Assembly (NCBI GenBank): GCA_001972305.1
Contig: BDDD01000726.1
Location: 186,001-250,000, forward strand
Length of the DNA: 64,000 nucleotides
Source of the DNA: Cephalotus follicularis
Lineage: Eukaryota; Streptophyta; Magnoliopsida; Oxalidales; Cephalotaceae
Direction of reading: 5' to 3'
Below are positions 23,578 through 35,537 of the stretch, one piece after another (positions within the stretch are counted from its first letter, which is position 1; each line of letters begins with the position of its first letter). A program made the position numbers and the translations under genes. The notes beneath the pieces were generated by a model that searched no databases, was not told where the DNA came from, and was given only the letters and a program-made list of their open reading frames with translations.

Positions 23578-24734
23578 TGTAATACCCTGCTTGTTCGTAT
23601 GTGTTTTACGATTTTTTTTATGTGTGTTTTCGTGCTTATTAATTCGGTTAATTTTTAAAGTCCGATTGCCCTATGTTTTGGGATTATGTGATTTGGGCTG
23701 ACTGATACCAGTCCAATTTCGGATATGTTATGCTATGTTGGGTTTGGAGTTTTTATTTTATTTAATCAAAATTTTATTTTAATAAAATAATTCATTTATA
23801 TTTTATAAATCCTTTTAATTCATTTTATTTATTTTAATTAAATTTTCCTTCTTTTCTTCCTTTTTCCTTTTCTGTCTTTTTCTTCTTTCTTTCCTTTCTT
23901 TCTCCTCCTTCTCCCGAAGCTCTGTCTCCCCCATTACTTCTACACGTTTTCTATATCTTGTTTTCCTTTTCTAATCCCCTGAAATCCTCATTTCTTCCCT
24001 TTTTAGCAGATTATTGTCTCCCTTTTCCTTTTGTGAGTGTCCTTGTCATTTTTATATGTCTTCATCCTTCCTGCAAAGTGCCATTGCCAAATTCTGCCTT
24101 GTGGTGTCTGTGTAAGCTACTGTGTAATCGTTTCCTGAAGTCTGAAGAGGTAAATTCAATCCTTTGATTGTTCTTTTGAGTTAAATTCATTTGGTTTGCT
24201 AAGTATGTCCTTGTTTTGGTTTTTCTCTTTGGCCTCTGTTTTGTTCACAACCGATTGTGATTGTGTATTAGTGTTCCTCCTACTGTTTTCTGTGTCCTTT
24301 ATACCACTACAGGTCAGTTAATTCGTTCCTTTCTGCTATGGCTTTGCTGCAATATTGTAATTTGAGTTTTATGTTCCTACTGTCCATTGGTTTTGATCTC
24401 CTGTGTATGTGAATATGTTCTGTCATAGTGTTAGTTAGTCTGTTAACATGTGTAATACATCTTAGACTTGTCATAAACTGGTTTTGAAAGTCTACAAACG
24501 ATAATGGACAGGAATCTGGACACCATTGTGTGCACACGTAAATGTTCTTTTTGTCTTCCTTAGAAGCTAGGCCACTGTCAAATTGTTTTCCTGTCAATTC
24601 TGTGTTCCTGAGTCATATAAATGTCATATTATGTCATATAATTATGTCCTTGTGTCTCAGGTTTAACGTGGTACTCGTTTGAATCAGTTTCTGTATTGAA
24701 TTGTCTAGTTTCCTACTGTTCTGTCATCCAGAAT

Positions 24735-24918
24735 AGTCGGCTGTTCTTGTGGACAGTCGGCTCGATTGGATGAACAGTCAACTGCCATATGAACATAGTC
24801 GACTGTCTTGGATTGAGTAGTCGACTGTCTGCATGCTGGTTTGAGTAGTCGACTGGCCCTTGTGATTAGTCGACTGCCAAGCTTTCCCAGTCGGCTAGTG
24901 CTCTGTAATAGTCGACTG
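24735..24918. repeat. Nine-site array of AGTCGACTG palindromes in the C 5' LTR
   Basis: Sites start at 24735, 24755, 24775, 24797, 24819, 24847, 24868, 24889 and 24910; most read AGTCGACTG, with AGTCGGCTG and AGTCAACTG variants. Spacing is 20, 20, 22, 22, 28, 21, 21 and 21 bp. The 3' LTR has one more site. Confidence 0.82.
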
Positions 24919-25606
24919 TTTTGTCTAGAATTGTACTGTTTTCAACTGTTTTGTTCCGTTTGTTCCTCGAATCGATCCGAGTCTTTTCCAAACACTATTA
25001 AGAGTCTGTTTAATGTTTCTGATGTGTTTTAGACTCTTATACGTATGGCTTTGGTGTCTTTTAGATTGTTGTGCTTGAAGTGGAATTTGTTTTAAAGTCA
25101 TCTATCCGTAAGTGCATTGTGAACGCATAAGGTACGGATTTTCTGTTCCTTGGCCATCTGATATTTCGAACTGAAAATAGTTTTGCTATGCTTCTTCGTT
25201 TATGAAATTGATAATGTTTTATGGTTTTGACACGTTTTGAATATTAAGTTGGTTCGACATTTTAAATGATTCCGACTTTATAAATATGATATGAAATGAT
25301 ACGATATGTTATGAAATGTATGTTATGATACCGTTGTGAGCGGTTTCCGAATATGTTATGTGAAAACATATTTTATGTGGTTTTAAATTGATTTCGATAA
25401 ATCAATGTTTTTGAAATGATTGAATACTGAGTACTGTACCCACCTATGGGGCGTACCATAGGCACGTCGTAGGCCTAGCACGGGGAAGTGACACTTCCGT
25501 AGCGGTGTGATTAGTCTACGGCGTCTCTGAGCGTTATGAATAAATCCCATGAGGTGGATTTATGGATCCGCTATGTATGATAGAGGCGTATGAATCGATT
25601 CTAGTT

Positions 25607-25657
25607 TATGTGATCTGAGGTGTGATCAGATATGTGATCCGAGGTGTGATCGGATAT
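25607..25657. repeat. 24-bp tandem repeat, two copies, in the C LTR
   Basis: The unit TATGTGATCTGAGGTGTGAT plus CAGA occurs twice with three mismatches, followed by a partial third copy. It is repeated in the 3' LTR near 40507-40557. Confidence 0.6.
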
Positions 25658-26341
25658 GTGTTATGTAAGAATTGTCTTGTGTAGTGCCGTACACTTCAAT
25701 TCTAGTGGGCATGTGGAATTAGCGCCTCCCTTGCCAATATGTGATATGAAATGTGATATGTATGTGGCTTAGAATGATTCTGTGGATTGTGAAATGACAT
25801 TTTGAAATGTTTCGTAAATGTTTCGAAAGATACGAAATTGGTATTTGAATATGATTAAACTTTTTTAACTACTTAAGATTTCCATTATGAATTTTATTGA
25901 AATCTTACAGTTTTAAATTATCGTTTACTGTTTTATTTTCCTTATCCGTACTGAGGTTTGCTCAGCCGCATTTTTGTTTCCATGCGGCAGGTTATCAGGA
26001 GCAGTGAGGAAAAGTGTGAACGAGTGATGACCACCCTATGTGTTTGGATCCCTAGGATTGTGATCCCTATGTTATGTCTAATGGTCTTAAACATTGATAC
26101 TTATGTTATTATTGCTTTATAATTTTTGAACCGGAATATGTTTTTAATATGTTTCTGAAAACGCAAAATTGTTAAGTTTTTAATGTTTCTGTTATGATAA
26201 GACCGCCACGTTTTGGCTAAACAAGTAATGTTATGATCAGTTAAAGTTAAGTTTATGCTCAGATAAGTCATGTTATGTAGTGATAGGTTCTATATGATAT
26301 GACCCGCAACGACTCCCGCCGTCCGGGGGTGTTACAGATTA

Positions 26342-26353
26342 TGGTATCAGAGA
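26342..26353 (+). promoter_or_regulatory. Element C primer binding site (tRNA-iMet type)
   Basis: TGGTATCAGAGA lies five bases after the LTR end GTTACA (26336), with one mismatch to TGGTATCAGAGC at the last base. Confidence 0.85.
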
Positions 26354-26507
26354 ATTAGGTTTTGTTTCCTTAGAAGACCTAACTAGGTTTGACCTGTGAG
26401 ATTGGTTAGACACTGGGTTAGGCTTTTCCGTTATGATTTTATGATATGTTTTCTGCTTCCGTTTTTGGTTCCTTGTGATGTTTTATGTTTTGGGTACCTT
26501 TTCGTAG

Positions 26508-27563
26508 ATGGCACGCACAAGGAATGCTGCTCGGAGGACAGCACCCATGGTGGCTCAGGGAGTCCGAAATGAGCCTACTATGGAGGAGTTGGTACGTCAG
26601 GTGGTTGCTCAGGAGTTACGACGCGTGTTAAGTGAGCAGAATCAGAATCATGGCTGTAGGGAGCCGGTTGTTGCTGAGGATGCTCCATCTGATGTTCAGT
26701 TTGGAAGAGAAGCTGGGAATAGGACTGACACACCCACCTATATCTGGATAGAGCGGTTCCAGAAGCAGAGATCACAGTTTTTCAGCTCAGCCAAGATTCT
26801 TGTGGAGGCTGAGCACTGGATTGCTCATATGGATAAGATCTTTGATGTGCTTGGTTGTAGTGATGAACAGAAGATTAAGTTAGCTATGTACAAGCTAGAG
26901 GGTGATGCTAAAAAATGGTGGAAGGCCGTGGATTTGGCTAAGGGTGGTAGCTATGCTGAGACTTTGTCCTGGTTCGAGTTTTGCGAGGTCTTTTATCAGC
27001 AGTACTTTCCCACTGCTGATAAGGAGGCTTACGCCAGGGAGTTCATAAATACCAGACAGAAGGATGGAGAGTCGGTCACGGAGTTTCTGACTCGTTTTAC
27101 TAGGCTTGCTGGTTTTGCTAGGTCCGCGACAGGGACAGCATTGGAGCAGGCAGAAAAGTTTAAGTGGAAGTTGCATTATCAGCTCCGGGGTAAATTGATC
27201 AACACCAGGTTTGCTAATGTTTCTGAGGTGGCAAATGCAGCGAAGAATATAGAACTGGAAAGGTTAGATTTCCAGGCAGCTCATCAGGAAAGTGACAGAA
27301 AGAGAAACCGTGGAGATTCTCAAGGGCAAAGTTCTGGACAGAATTACAAGAATAGAAATGGCAAGCGAGGAAAGAGGAATGATAACCGGGGACAGCAACA
27401 GCCCGGTAATGATCAAAGGCAGACACAGGGAGCTGCGGATGTCCAGATTGCCAAGTGTGATGTTTGCGGGAGACAGCATCCAGTGGGAGTGTGCTACAAG
27501 GCTATCGGGGCCTGTTTTGTGTGTGGTCAGAAAGGGAATTTCGTGAAGGATTGTCCAGACCCT
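26508..27563 (+). pseudogene. Element C gag, 5' part, interrupted by element D
   Basis: The start MARTRNAARR at 26508 is the first in-frame ATG, about 150 bp after the primer site. Capsid-type motifs are present (MYKLEGDAKKWWKAV; FINTRQKDGESVTEF), then a basic glutamine-rich linker and zinc-binding motifs ([28 protein letters not shown]). The frame is open for its whole length and continues in the same phase at 35538, after D. The last 75 bp (27489-27563) are repeated at 35538-35612. The gag differs clearly from that of A, B and D, so C is another chromovirus family. Confidence 0.85.
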
Positions 27564-27954
27564 ACTTTACAGATTGATGCAGTGGACCGGTTGGACTAAC
27601 ATGGATGAAGATCAAGTTGTTATGTTCTTGATTTTGCTTATTCTCCTGACTTGTAAGAAACCTGTTGTTGTTTATGGATTTCTGATGTACCGTTGATTAT
27701 GGTTTTATTACTGAAGGATTTTAATCTCGTACTGTAATTCACGCTCCGTTTTATGGGCTTTTAACTTATGACTTGTATTTCGGTAGCGTGCAGTATGTGA
27801 TGCACGTTACGAGTTTACGGCTTATGTTTTGTTATGCTTCCGCAACTGTTGTACCTTGGAAAGGTTTAAGTTTTATGGTTTTTGCATGAGTTGTATTTAT
27901 GTGTTAATTGCCTTTACCGCTTTAATGCCTGTCTCTTTAAAACAGGGTGTGACA
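27564..27954 (+). repeat. Element D 5' LTR, 3'-terminal remnant
   Basis: It matches 35147-35537 of the 3' LTR with few differences and ends GGGTGTGACA. The break point shares the five bases ACCCT with both the C gag (27559-27563) and the LTR interior (35142-35146). Confidence 0.9.
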
Positions 27955-27957
27955 GAG

Positions 27958-27969
27958 TGGTATCAGAGC
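27958..27969 (+). promoter_or_regulatory. Element D primer binding site (tRNA-iMet type)
   Basis: TGGTATCAGAGC begins three bases after the LTR end at 27954. Confidence 0.92.
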
Positions 27970-28063
27970 ATATTCCATATATGCTTAGCAAGGATACTTT
28001 CCTTGGCAATTAATGAATTGTTTTCCTAAAGTCGTGACTGACCATCAATCTTCTTATAGGAAA

Positions 28064-29200
28064 ATGGACCAAAGGAGAACTCGAGCTAGGGCTAGAGCTG
28101 CTGGAGCTAATGCCCCTGAGGAGGAAAATGTTCCGCAAGGAATGAATTTTCCCCAAGATGACAGAGATCCGTTGGCTCGGATCGTAGACTATTTTCAGCA
28201 GCAGATGGCCTTTAATCGGGCTAATGCGGAGGAGATGCGCCAGTATCATGCGCAGGCTTGACCGCAACGCGGAGCTCCCGACCACTGCCCAGGGGATGAT
28301 GGTAACCAGTTTGGTAGGGATATTGAGAAGTTCATGATGCTGAATCCACCCAGCTTCAAGGGAGAACTTGATGCTACGATTGCTGAAAGATGGCTGCAAG
28401 ACTTGGAGAAGATCTTCGAGGTGATGGGCTGTACTGATGCTCAGAAGCTGAAGTTTGCTGTGTACCGCCTATGGGGTGGGGCCACTCATTGGTGGGAGAT
28501 GGTATGGGCAAAATGGGAGACACAGAGACTGGACAGTACTTGGGGTAGATTCCAGACTGAGTTCTTGGAGACTTATGTTCTGCATATTGAGTAAGAGCGA
28601 CGAGAGACTGAGCTCTTAGAGTTACGACAGGGAGAGATGACTGTTGCTGAGTATCAGGCAAGGTTCATGGAGCTGGCCAGACATTCACCTTATCTGGTAG
28701 CTGACGAAGTGAAGAAGTTACGGAGGTTCCTGAGAGGGTTATGACCGGATCTTCGGTCAAGGATTAGAGCCATGGAGCTGAGGACTTTTGTGGAGGTTGC
28801 TCAGAAAGCTAGACTGTTGGAGACGATATCCAGTGAGGATCGGGTTGAGAGAGCTCGCACAAAAGAGAGTAAACAGAGTCCTACACAGTCCCGACCAGCA
28901 TCGTCGAAATGGCAAGATGGTGGTTCTCCAACGAAGTCGTCAAAGAACAAGACTCAACATACAGCTTCACAGGGTACTCCCAGCCAGGGGAGTAATACTA
29001 AATATGGAGGTTGCTATTACTATGGTCGTACTGGTCACCAACAGAAAGAATGCTGGAGGTTCAATGGCTGGTGTTTGAGGTGCGGGGCACTGGGTCATTC
29101 AGTGAAGGACTGCCCGAAGAGTTCTGCTACAGCGCCTACTGGGCCGGGGAGCAGTAGTGTTGTGGCAGCGGGACCGTCACAGAGGAGGGACACCGGTAAG
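28064..29200 (+). pseudogene. Element D gag part of the gag-pol frame, three stop codons
   Basis: The start MDQRRTRARARAAG at 28064 corresponds to the A and B starts. Capsid motifs: MMLNPPSFKGELDATIAERW, VYRLWGGATHWWE, RRFLRGL. Two zinc-knuckle motifs follow ([28 protein letters not shown]) near 29008-29116. Premature stops, all in frame: TGA 28259-28261, TAA 28592-28594 and TGA 28742-28744. Each fits one C-to-T change from CGA or CAA. Gag and pol share one frame, so a separate gag stop is not expected. Confidence 0.88.
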
Positions 29201-31267
29201 GGCATCGCGAAAGGTAAAGTTTTTGTACTTGCTCAGACTGAGGTTCCAGAGTCGATTTTTGTTGTTGGAGGTACTCTGTATATATATTGTTTTTCTGCTA
29301 GAGTACTGATGGATTCTGGAGCATCGCATTCCTTTATATCTGCACATTTTGCATCTTGCTTAGATGTCACCCCTGACTGCATGTCTTATATACTTGATGT
29401 GAGCACACCGATTGGGACTTCTATGTATACTGACTCGGTATATAGCGGTTGTGAGATGTCTATGGCAGGCATTCCTTTGTATGTAGAGTTGATAGGGCTG
29501 CCTATTCGTGACTTCGATGTTATATTGGGGATGGATTGGCTATCAGTGCACCGTGCTCATATGGATTGTTACCATAAGACTGTGGATTTTTGTCTGCCCG
29601 ACGGAACGACTTTTCAGTTTAAGGGAGACAAAGGGTTCTCGACACCGATCATATCTTTTATTCGTGCTTCGAGATACCTAGAGAAGGGATGCGAGGGATA
29701 TCTGGCCTATGTTATTGATCGAAGGAAGGAGAAAGGTTTGAGTTTGGAGGAAATTCCAGTTGTGTGCGAATTTTCGGATGTGTTCCCTGATGACTTGGGA
29801 TCCTTGCCACCGAACAGGAGTACGGAGTTCGTTATTGATCTTGTTCCTGGAACGGCTCCTATCTCTAAATCACCTTATCGGATGGCTCATGCTGAGTTGC
29901 GAGAGCTGAAGCTACAGTTGCAAGACCTGATTGATAAGGGTTTTGTAAGACCCAGTGTTTCTCCGTGGGGTGCACCTGTATTGTTTGTTAAGAAGAAGGA
30001 TGGGTCGATGAGGCTCTGCATCGACTACAGAATGTTGAACAAGGCAACTATCAAGAACAAGTATCCTTTACCCCACATTGAGGATTTGTTTGATCAGTTG
30101 CAAGGATCGAGGGTGTTTTCCATGCTCGACTTGAGGTCAGGATATCACCAACTGAGAGTAAGGGAAGGGAAAATTGAGAAGACTGCCTTCCGAACACGGT
30201 ATGGTCATTACGAGTTCCTGGTGATGCCGTTTGGTGTTACCAATGCACCAAGAGCTTTTATGTCATTGATGAATGACATATTTCAACCATACCTGGACCA
30301 GTTTGTTGTGGTGTTTATTGATGACATACTGGTGTATTCGAGGAGCGAGGAGGAGCACGCTCGTCATATGAGGATGGTATTGCAGGTTCTCAGAGAACAC
30401 CGGTTGTATGCCAATTTTGGCAAGTGTGAGTTCTGGCTTGACCATGTGATCTTTCTCGATCACATAGTATCTGGAGAAGGCTTGACGGTGGATCCATCAA
30501 AGACTGAAGCAGTGAGAGACTGGCCACAACCGAAGAATGTGATGGAGGTGCGCAGTTTCCTTGGATTGGCAGGGTATTACAGAAGATTTATCCAGAACTT
30601 TTCAAGGATAGCCGAACCTTTGACTAGACTGACCCAGAAGAAGACTCCTTTTGTCTGGGACGAAGACTGTGAGGCTAGTTTTTGTGAACTGAAGGATCGG
30701 TTGGTTTCCGCTCATGTCTTGGCATTACCTGATGGTAATGAGGGCTTCGTAATCTACAGTGATGCATCGGGTAAGGGTTTGGGCTGTGTGTTGATGCAGC
30801 GAGGCAGAGTGATCGCTTATGCTTCACGGAAGCTTAAGCCGTATGAAGGAAACTACCCGACTCATGACCTTGAGCTTGCAGCTATTATCTTCGCCCTTCA
30901 GAAGTGGAGGCACTATCTTTATGGGGCGCAATTTGAGATCTTTACCGATCATAAAAGCTTGAGGTACCTGTTTTGTCAGGACACACAGAACATGAGACAG
31001 CGCAGGTGGGTAGAGTTCTTCAATGACTCTGATTGCAGTGTCCAGTATCACCCGGGGAATGCGAATGTAGTCGCTGATGCCTTGAGCCGCAAGGCTATGC
31101 TTGCCAGTGCGATGGTGTCGCAATGGAACATGCTGGAAGACTTCCAAGAATGGTCTCCATTTAATCAGTCACCGGGGATCTTTCTAGCCGACATGCGAGT
31201 ACAGCCTGAGTTACTACATCACATCAGGGATGCGCAACTGCACGATCCGAAGTTACAGCGGATTTGA
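29201..31267 (+). pseudogene. Element D protease - reverse transcriptase - RNase H, ends in a premature stop
   Basis: Open throughout. Motifs: protease [12 protein letters not shown] (the normal D-S-G), [16 protein letters not shown] with [25 protein letters not shown] catalytic box and [16 protein letters not shown]; RNase H with [15 protein letters not shown], the acidic motif ELAAI and [11 protein letters not shown], followed by DALSRKA. The TGA at 31265-31267 falls in the linker before integrase, where A has a CGA arginine codon. All RT and RNase H catalytic residues that I can place are present, making this the best-kept pol in the window. Confidence 0.9.
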
Positions 31268-32632
31268 GAGAATCTGGACTCGAAATCCGATTTTCGAGTG
31301 CATGCTGATGGTATTCTGAGGTATCGAGGACGTGTGTGTCTTCCGAACGAACCGAGGCTGAAGGATGAACTACTTCGCGGGGCTCATAAATCTCTGTACA
31401 GTATTCATCCTGGTAGCACTAAAATGTATCAAGACACGAAGAAGTGTTATTGGTGGCCCGGCATGAAGCGGGAGATCGCTGAGTATGTGGCAAGGTGTTT
31501 GACTTGCCAGACAGTTAAGGCCGAGCACCAGAGATCGGCAGGATTGCTGCAGCCTTTGCCAATTCCAGAGTGGAAGTGGGAACATGTCACGATGGATTTT
31601 GTTTCAGGTTTTCCTCTGACTCAGAACCGTCATAACGCCGTGTGGGTTATCGTGGATAGACTCACCAAATCAGCGCACTTTTTGCCTACCCACGTTACTG
31701 ATTCTGCGAGCAAGCTGGCTCGGTTGTATGTGAAGGAGATAGTGAGGCTACACGGAGTCCCAGTCAACATCGTATGTGACAGAGATTCTATCTTCACTTC
31801 CAACTTTTGGAAGAGATTTCAGACAGCTTTCGGGACGAAGCTAAACTTGAGTACTGCCTTCCACCCTCAGACCGATGGGCAGTCTGAGCGTACCATCCAG
31901 ACCTTGGAGGATATGCTACGGGCTTGCATTATTGATTTTGCTGGAACTTGGGAGGATCACATCCCTCTTATAGAATTCTCTTCTAATAACAACTATCATT
32001 CCAGTATCGGCATAGCACCGTTTGAGGCACTGTATGGGAGGAAGTGCAAATCTCCTGTGTGTTGGGATGAGGTCAGGGAGCGACCTTTACTCGGGATAGA
32101 GTTGGTGGAGGAAACTTCAGAGAAGATCAGGTCGATTAAAGAAAAGTTGCTTGCTGCTCAGAGCCGGCAGAAGAGCTATGCGGACAGTGTCAAGAGAAGG
32201 CCTTTAACCTTCAGCGTGGGTGATCATGTGTTCTTGAAGGTTTCACCATGGAAGGGCGTGAAAAGGTTTGGAAGAAAGGGCAAATTAGCTCCTCGCTACA
32301 TTGGTCCTTTTGAGATTCTGTAGAGAGTTGGGGAGGTAGCCTACCAGCTTGCCTTACCTCCTGCACTGTCAAACGCGCACGACGTCTTCCATGTATCGAT
32401 GCTGAGGAGATATATCCTGGACCCATCACATGTCCTGGATCATGATACTGTTCCGATTTGAGATGATCTATCCTGTGAGGAATTGCCTGTCCGGATTCTT
32501 GATCGGAAGACACAGATTTTGAGGAACCGAACCATCTTCATGGTCAAGGTTCAGTGGCAGTTCCACCGACCTGATGAAGCAACTTGGGAGCGTGAGAAAG
32601 ATATCCGAGAACGCTACCCGCACTTGTTCTAG
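31268..32632 (+). pseudogene. Element D integrase with chromodomain-like tail, two stop codons
   Basis: A zinc-binding HHCC region (HPGSTKMYQD...CLTCQTVK) is followed by the catalytic core in the contexts TMDFVSGFP, VCDRDSIF and QTLEDML, then the GPFEIL region and a C-terminal tail with EATWE before PHLF and the natural stop TAG 32630-32632. Stops TAG 32321-32323 and TGA 32459-32461 lie downstream of the core and again fit C-to-T changes (CAG, CGA). The natural stop is in phase with the start at 28064, giving 1522 codons for the whole frame. Confidence 0.9.
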
Positions 32633-32663
32633 ATTTGTTTTAATTTCGAGGACGAAATTCCTT

Positions 32664-32677
32664 GAAGGAGGGGTGGA
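32664..32677 (+). promoter_or_regulatory. Element D polypurine tract
   Basis: GAAGGAGGGGTGGA directly precedes the LTR start TGTAACGCC at 32678; one T interrupts the purines. Confidence 0.8.
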
Positions 32678-32862
32678 TGTAACGCCCGAGATTTTCATGT
32701 ATTATAATTTCACAATTTATTTGTACTTTTGAATTGTGGAATTAATAAAGGATGGATTTTCTGAATTTGGTGATGTTTTCCCATCTCTATAATGTTGAAT
32801 TTTAGTGTTAAATGCTAAAAGAATGTTGAAAGGCTAAAACGACGCTGTTCTGGGCGAAACAC

Positions 32863-33008
32863 GTCGATGCCTTTGGAATCACATCGACGTCCTTGAGGCA
32901 AAAAGGGCGCATGTAGCTGCATGCACATGCACATCGATGCTGACAAAGACATCGACGTCCTTGTGTAAAATGGTGAAAGACATCGACGTCTTTTGAAAGA
33001 CGTCGACG
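32863..33008. repeat. First GTCGAC-core array in the D LTR
   Basis: TCGA cores start at 32864, 32884, 32934, 32952, 32983 and 33003 in GACATCGACGTC-like contexts. Spacing is 20, 50, 18, 31 and 20 bp. The same spacing, mirrored within a base, occurs in the fragment at 10353-11109. Confidence 0.75.
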
Positions 33009-33941
33009 TATTAACTTCGAATGCCAGGCATGTTACTCTGCTGACAATAACGTGCAAGGGGAATCTAGTTGGGGCCTTTTTGCAGACGCTTTGAGTCATG
33101 GGTTAGGACGTGTTGGGCATGCACATTACTCCCTAACCTGCATGACTGAAATTATGAGGACAAGTGTGGCATGAGTGTGTACATGCAACAAGTGCAAGAA
33201 GAAAGGGACATGTGTACTGGGAATGGATGGTTAGAAGGAAGGTCGCATTGTCTGGTGTGAAGGCTGAGACAGAGACTGAGAAAAGAACCCAGCTGCTGCA
33301 TGCAGAGGTGGGGGTGTATCCTAGACACGTGTGACCTGTAACAAAAACGCAGAGGAAGAAGAAAGGAGTGTGAGTTGCATAAAAGACAGCCTCCACCTCC
33401 TACCTTCGGTTGTTATTGATTTGAAAGAACCAGAGGCTTGAGAGGAACACTGTGAGTGTGAGAAAATAGAAAGTAAAGGAGAGAAAACGTTTCCACCATT
33501 GTTGAGCTTGGAGCTTGGAACTTGGAGCTTGAAGCTTGTGACTTGCAGCAACGGGATGGACCTAGAGGCTACCGTGACCAGTTTGGAACTCAAAGAGGTG
33601 GACTTTCCAGGTCCTAACTTGGGACAAAAGGTAGGGGAAAGCCATGACTGTAATCTTGAGATTGATATTCATGCATGCTCTATGGTTTTGGTGTATGAAA
33701 TGCATGATTACTGAACTGATTTTTGTCACGGGAATGATGCCATGATATGCTAGATATGTTTTGAGTATCTGCATGTTGGTTTCCTGCCTTGATTACTTGT
33801 TATTATGCATGATTATGGGTTGTAATGGCCACTTTTTGTTAAGTCGTGAGGAAGAAGACGACTCCTGCTCGATAGACATCATCGCCTTTTAATAAACATT
33901 GACGTCTTTTGGGTTTTGCCTTGTTACTGATGTGAAAGGGA

Positions 33942-34198
33942 TCGACGTCTATGAAAAGAAATTGACGCCTTAGGCTATCTGGTTGGGTTTTGACGTATTA
34001 CACGTCGACGCCTAAGGTTCCTACCTTAACGTGTCGACGCCGTGAACAATACGCTGTCGTTCCAAGGTTCCAGACCTTGAGCATCGACGCATATGAAATG
34101 GACATCGACGCCATCTTCTGTAGAATGCGCTGACACTAAGGCTTGGACATCGACCCCTTTTGGAAAAGACATCGACGCCTTTTTGATAGACATCGACG
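33942..34198. repeat. Second GTCGAC-core array in the D LTR
   Basis: Cores start at 33942, 33962 (TTGA), 34005, 34034, 34084, 34105, 34150, 34172 and 34193, mostly in ACATCGACGCC contexts. Neighbouring pairs are 20-22 bp apart. Confidence 0.75.
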
Positions 34199-35537
34199 TC
34201 TTTGGTACTGTTTGGGGTTTTCTTCATCTAACGATACGAAAAGATCTCGATTCCTCTTAGAGTGCATTTGAGCATTTGTATGCATTGCATATGCACTGTT
34301 TACTGCCTGATTGTATACTGTTTGTGAATTGTTTATGATTTCTAAAGTTTTAATATTTAGAAATGCATATATGAACTCAGAATGTGATATTTTGAGTATG
34401 GAAATATGTATTGATTAATGACGTATTTTTGAACAAGCTGGTAAACAAATTCACACTACTGAAACTGTTTAAAAGTATTTTCTATTGAAAATATATATTT
34501 CAAATGTTGTCGCTTTTGGAAACATTTTGGAAATAACCTGCCTGTTGTGGATCAAATCGATCACTACTGTTTACTGTACTGTTACTGCTTGAATTCATTG
34601 TTTGCTCTGTGAATTGCAATGTGTTTGTGCTTGAGCCACTAGTTGCATGGCGGAGACTGCCAGCGCCGACTAGTGGAGGGTTGACCTAGGGGCCAGGAGT
34701 ATGGCTGGGTAACTCACTGTCCTGTACTGTTGCCTCGATCGGTTGCCTGATGTAGGGGCCGGAGTGGGAGTGTAGCGTGGGGCTAGGAGTTGGCGGCGCT
34801 ACACATACTACCTGTTGTGGTCCTAGGTGGACATCCTGCCTGTTGTAGCCCTATGCGGACATCCTGTACTGCCTGTTGGTCCTTCTTAGACATTACTGTG
34901 CTTGTTGATGTAGCCCTGGCCGGGTTACTACTGTTGTTGCATACATATATTTCACACACACATATATATAAATATATGCCCCACTGATATTTTACTGTAC
35001 TGTTATACGTATATATTTTCATATATATATAAACTGGGGTCTCTACTGCACTTCATCATTTATGCATACATTACATGACATGCATTTAATGTTGATCCCG
35101 AGCTACTTTTATGACTTAGCCTAGTGAGGACAAAGGCTAACACCCTACTTTACAGATTGATGCAGTGGACCGATTGGACTGACATGGATGAAGATCAAGT
35201 TGTTATGTTCTTGATTTTGCTTATTCTCCTGACTTGTAATAAACCTGGCGTTGTTTATGGATTTCTGATGTACCGTTGATTATGGTTTTGTTACTGAAGG
35301 ATTTTAATTTCGTACTGTAATTCACGCTCTGTTTTGTGGGCTTTTAACTTATGACTTGTATTTGGGTAGCGTGTAGTATGGGATGCACGTTACGAGTTTA
35401 CAGCTTATGTTTTGTTATGCTTTCGCAACTGTTGTACCTTGGAAATGTTTAAGTTTCATGGTTTTTGCATGAGCTCTATTTATGTGTTAATTGCCTTTAC
35501 CGCTTTAATGCCTGTCTCTTTAAAACGGGGTGTGACA

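Larger units (their letters stand above)
23578..26336 (+). repeat. Element C 5' LTR (complete)
   Basis: About 2.76 kb with TG...CA ends, closely similar to 38818-41236 from position 23944 onward. It contains a CT-rich tract (23850-23930), the palindrome array at 24735-24918 and a small 24-bp tandem repeat at 25607-25657. I see no gene in it. Confidence 0.9.
27564..35537 (+). mobile_element. Element D: Ty3/gypsy chromovirus nested in the C gag, 5' LTR truncated
   Basis: Order: last 391 bp of the 5' LTR (27564-27954), primer site, a single gag-pol frame (28064-32632), polypurine tract, full 3' LTR (32678-35537). The 3' side is followed by GTGTG (35538-35542), which matches GTGTG at 27489-27493 in the C gag, so the target site can still be recognised. 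The missing first 2.47 kb of the 5' LTR is replaced by a second copy of about 70 bp of C gag. Gag-pol has six premature stops but no frameshift. Confidence 0.9.
32678..35537 (+). repeat. Element D 3' LTR (complete)
   Basis: 2.86 kb, TGTAACGCCC...GGGTGTGACA. It carries two GTCGAC-core arrays (32863-33008 and 33942-34198). Its start is the same family as the fragment at 10353-11109. Short open frames inside, on both strands, are not supported as genes. Confidence 0.9.

Noticed and set aside
24307-24597. Minus-strand open frame conserved at 39181-39471
   Set aside because: The two copies lie in the two LTRs of element C, so their similarity is that of the LTR; it is antisense to the element and has no recognised domain.
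34783-35022. Short open frames on both strands in the D LTR as genes
   Set aside because: Low complexity, overlapping on both strands, no domain, and located in an LTR with repeat arrays.
35412-35537. Upstream extension of the C pol frame as a true N-terminus
   Set aside because: These codons lie in the D 3' LTR; the real upstream sequence is the C gag at 26508-27563.
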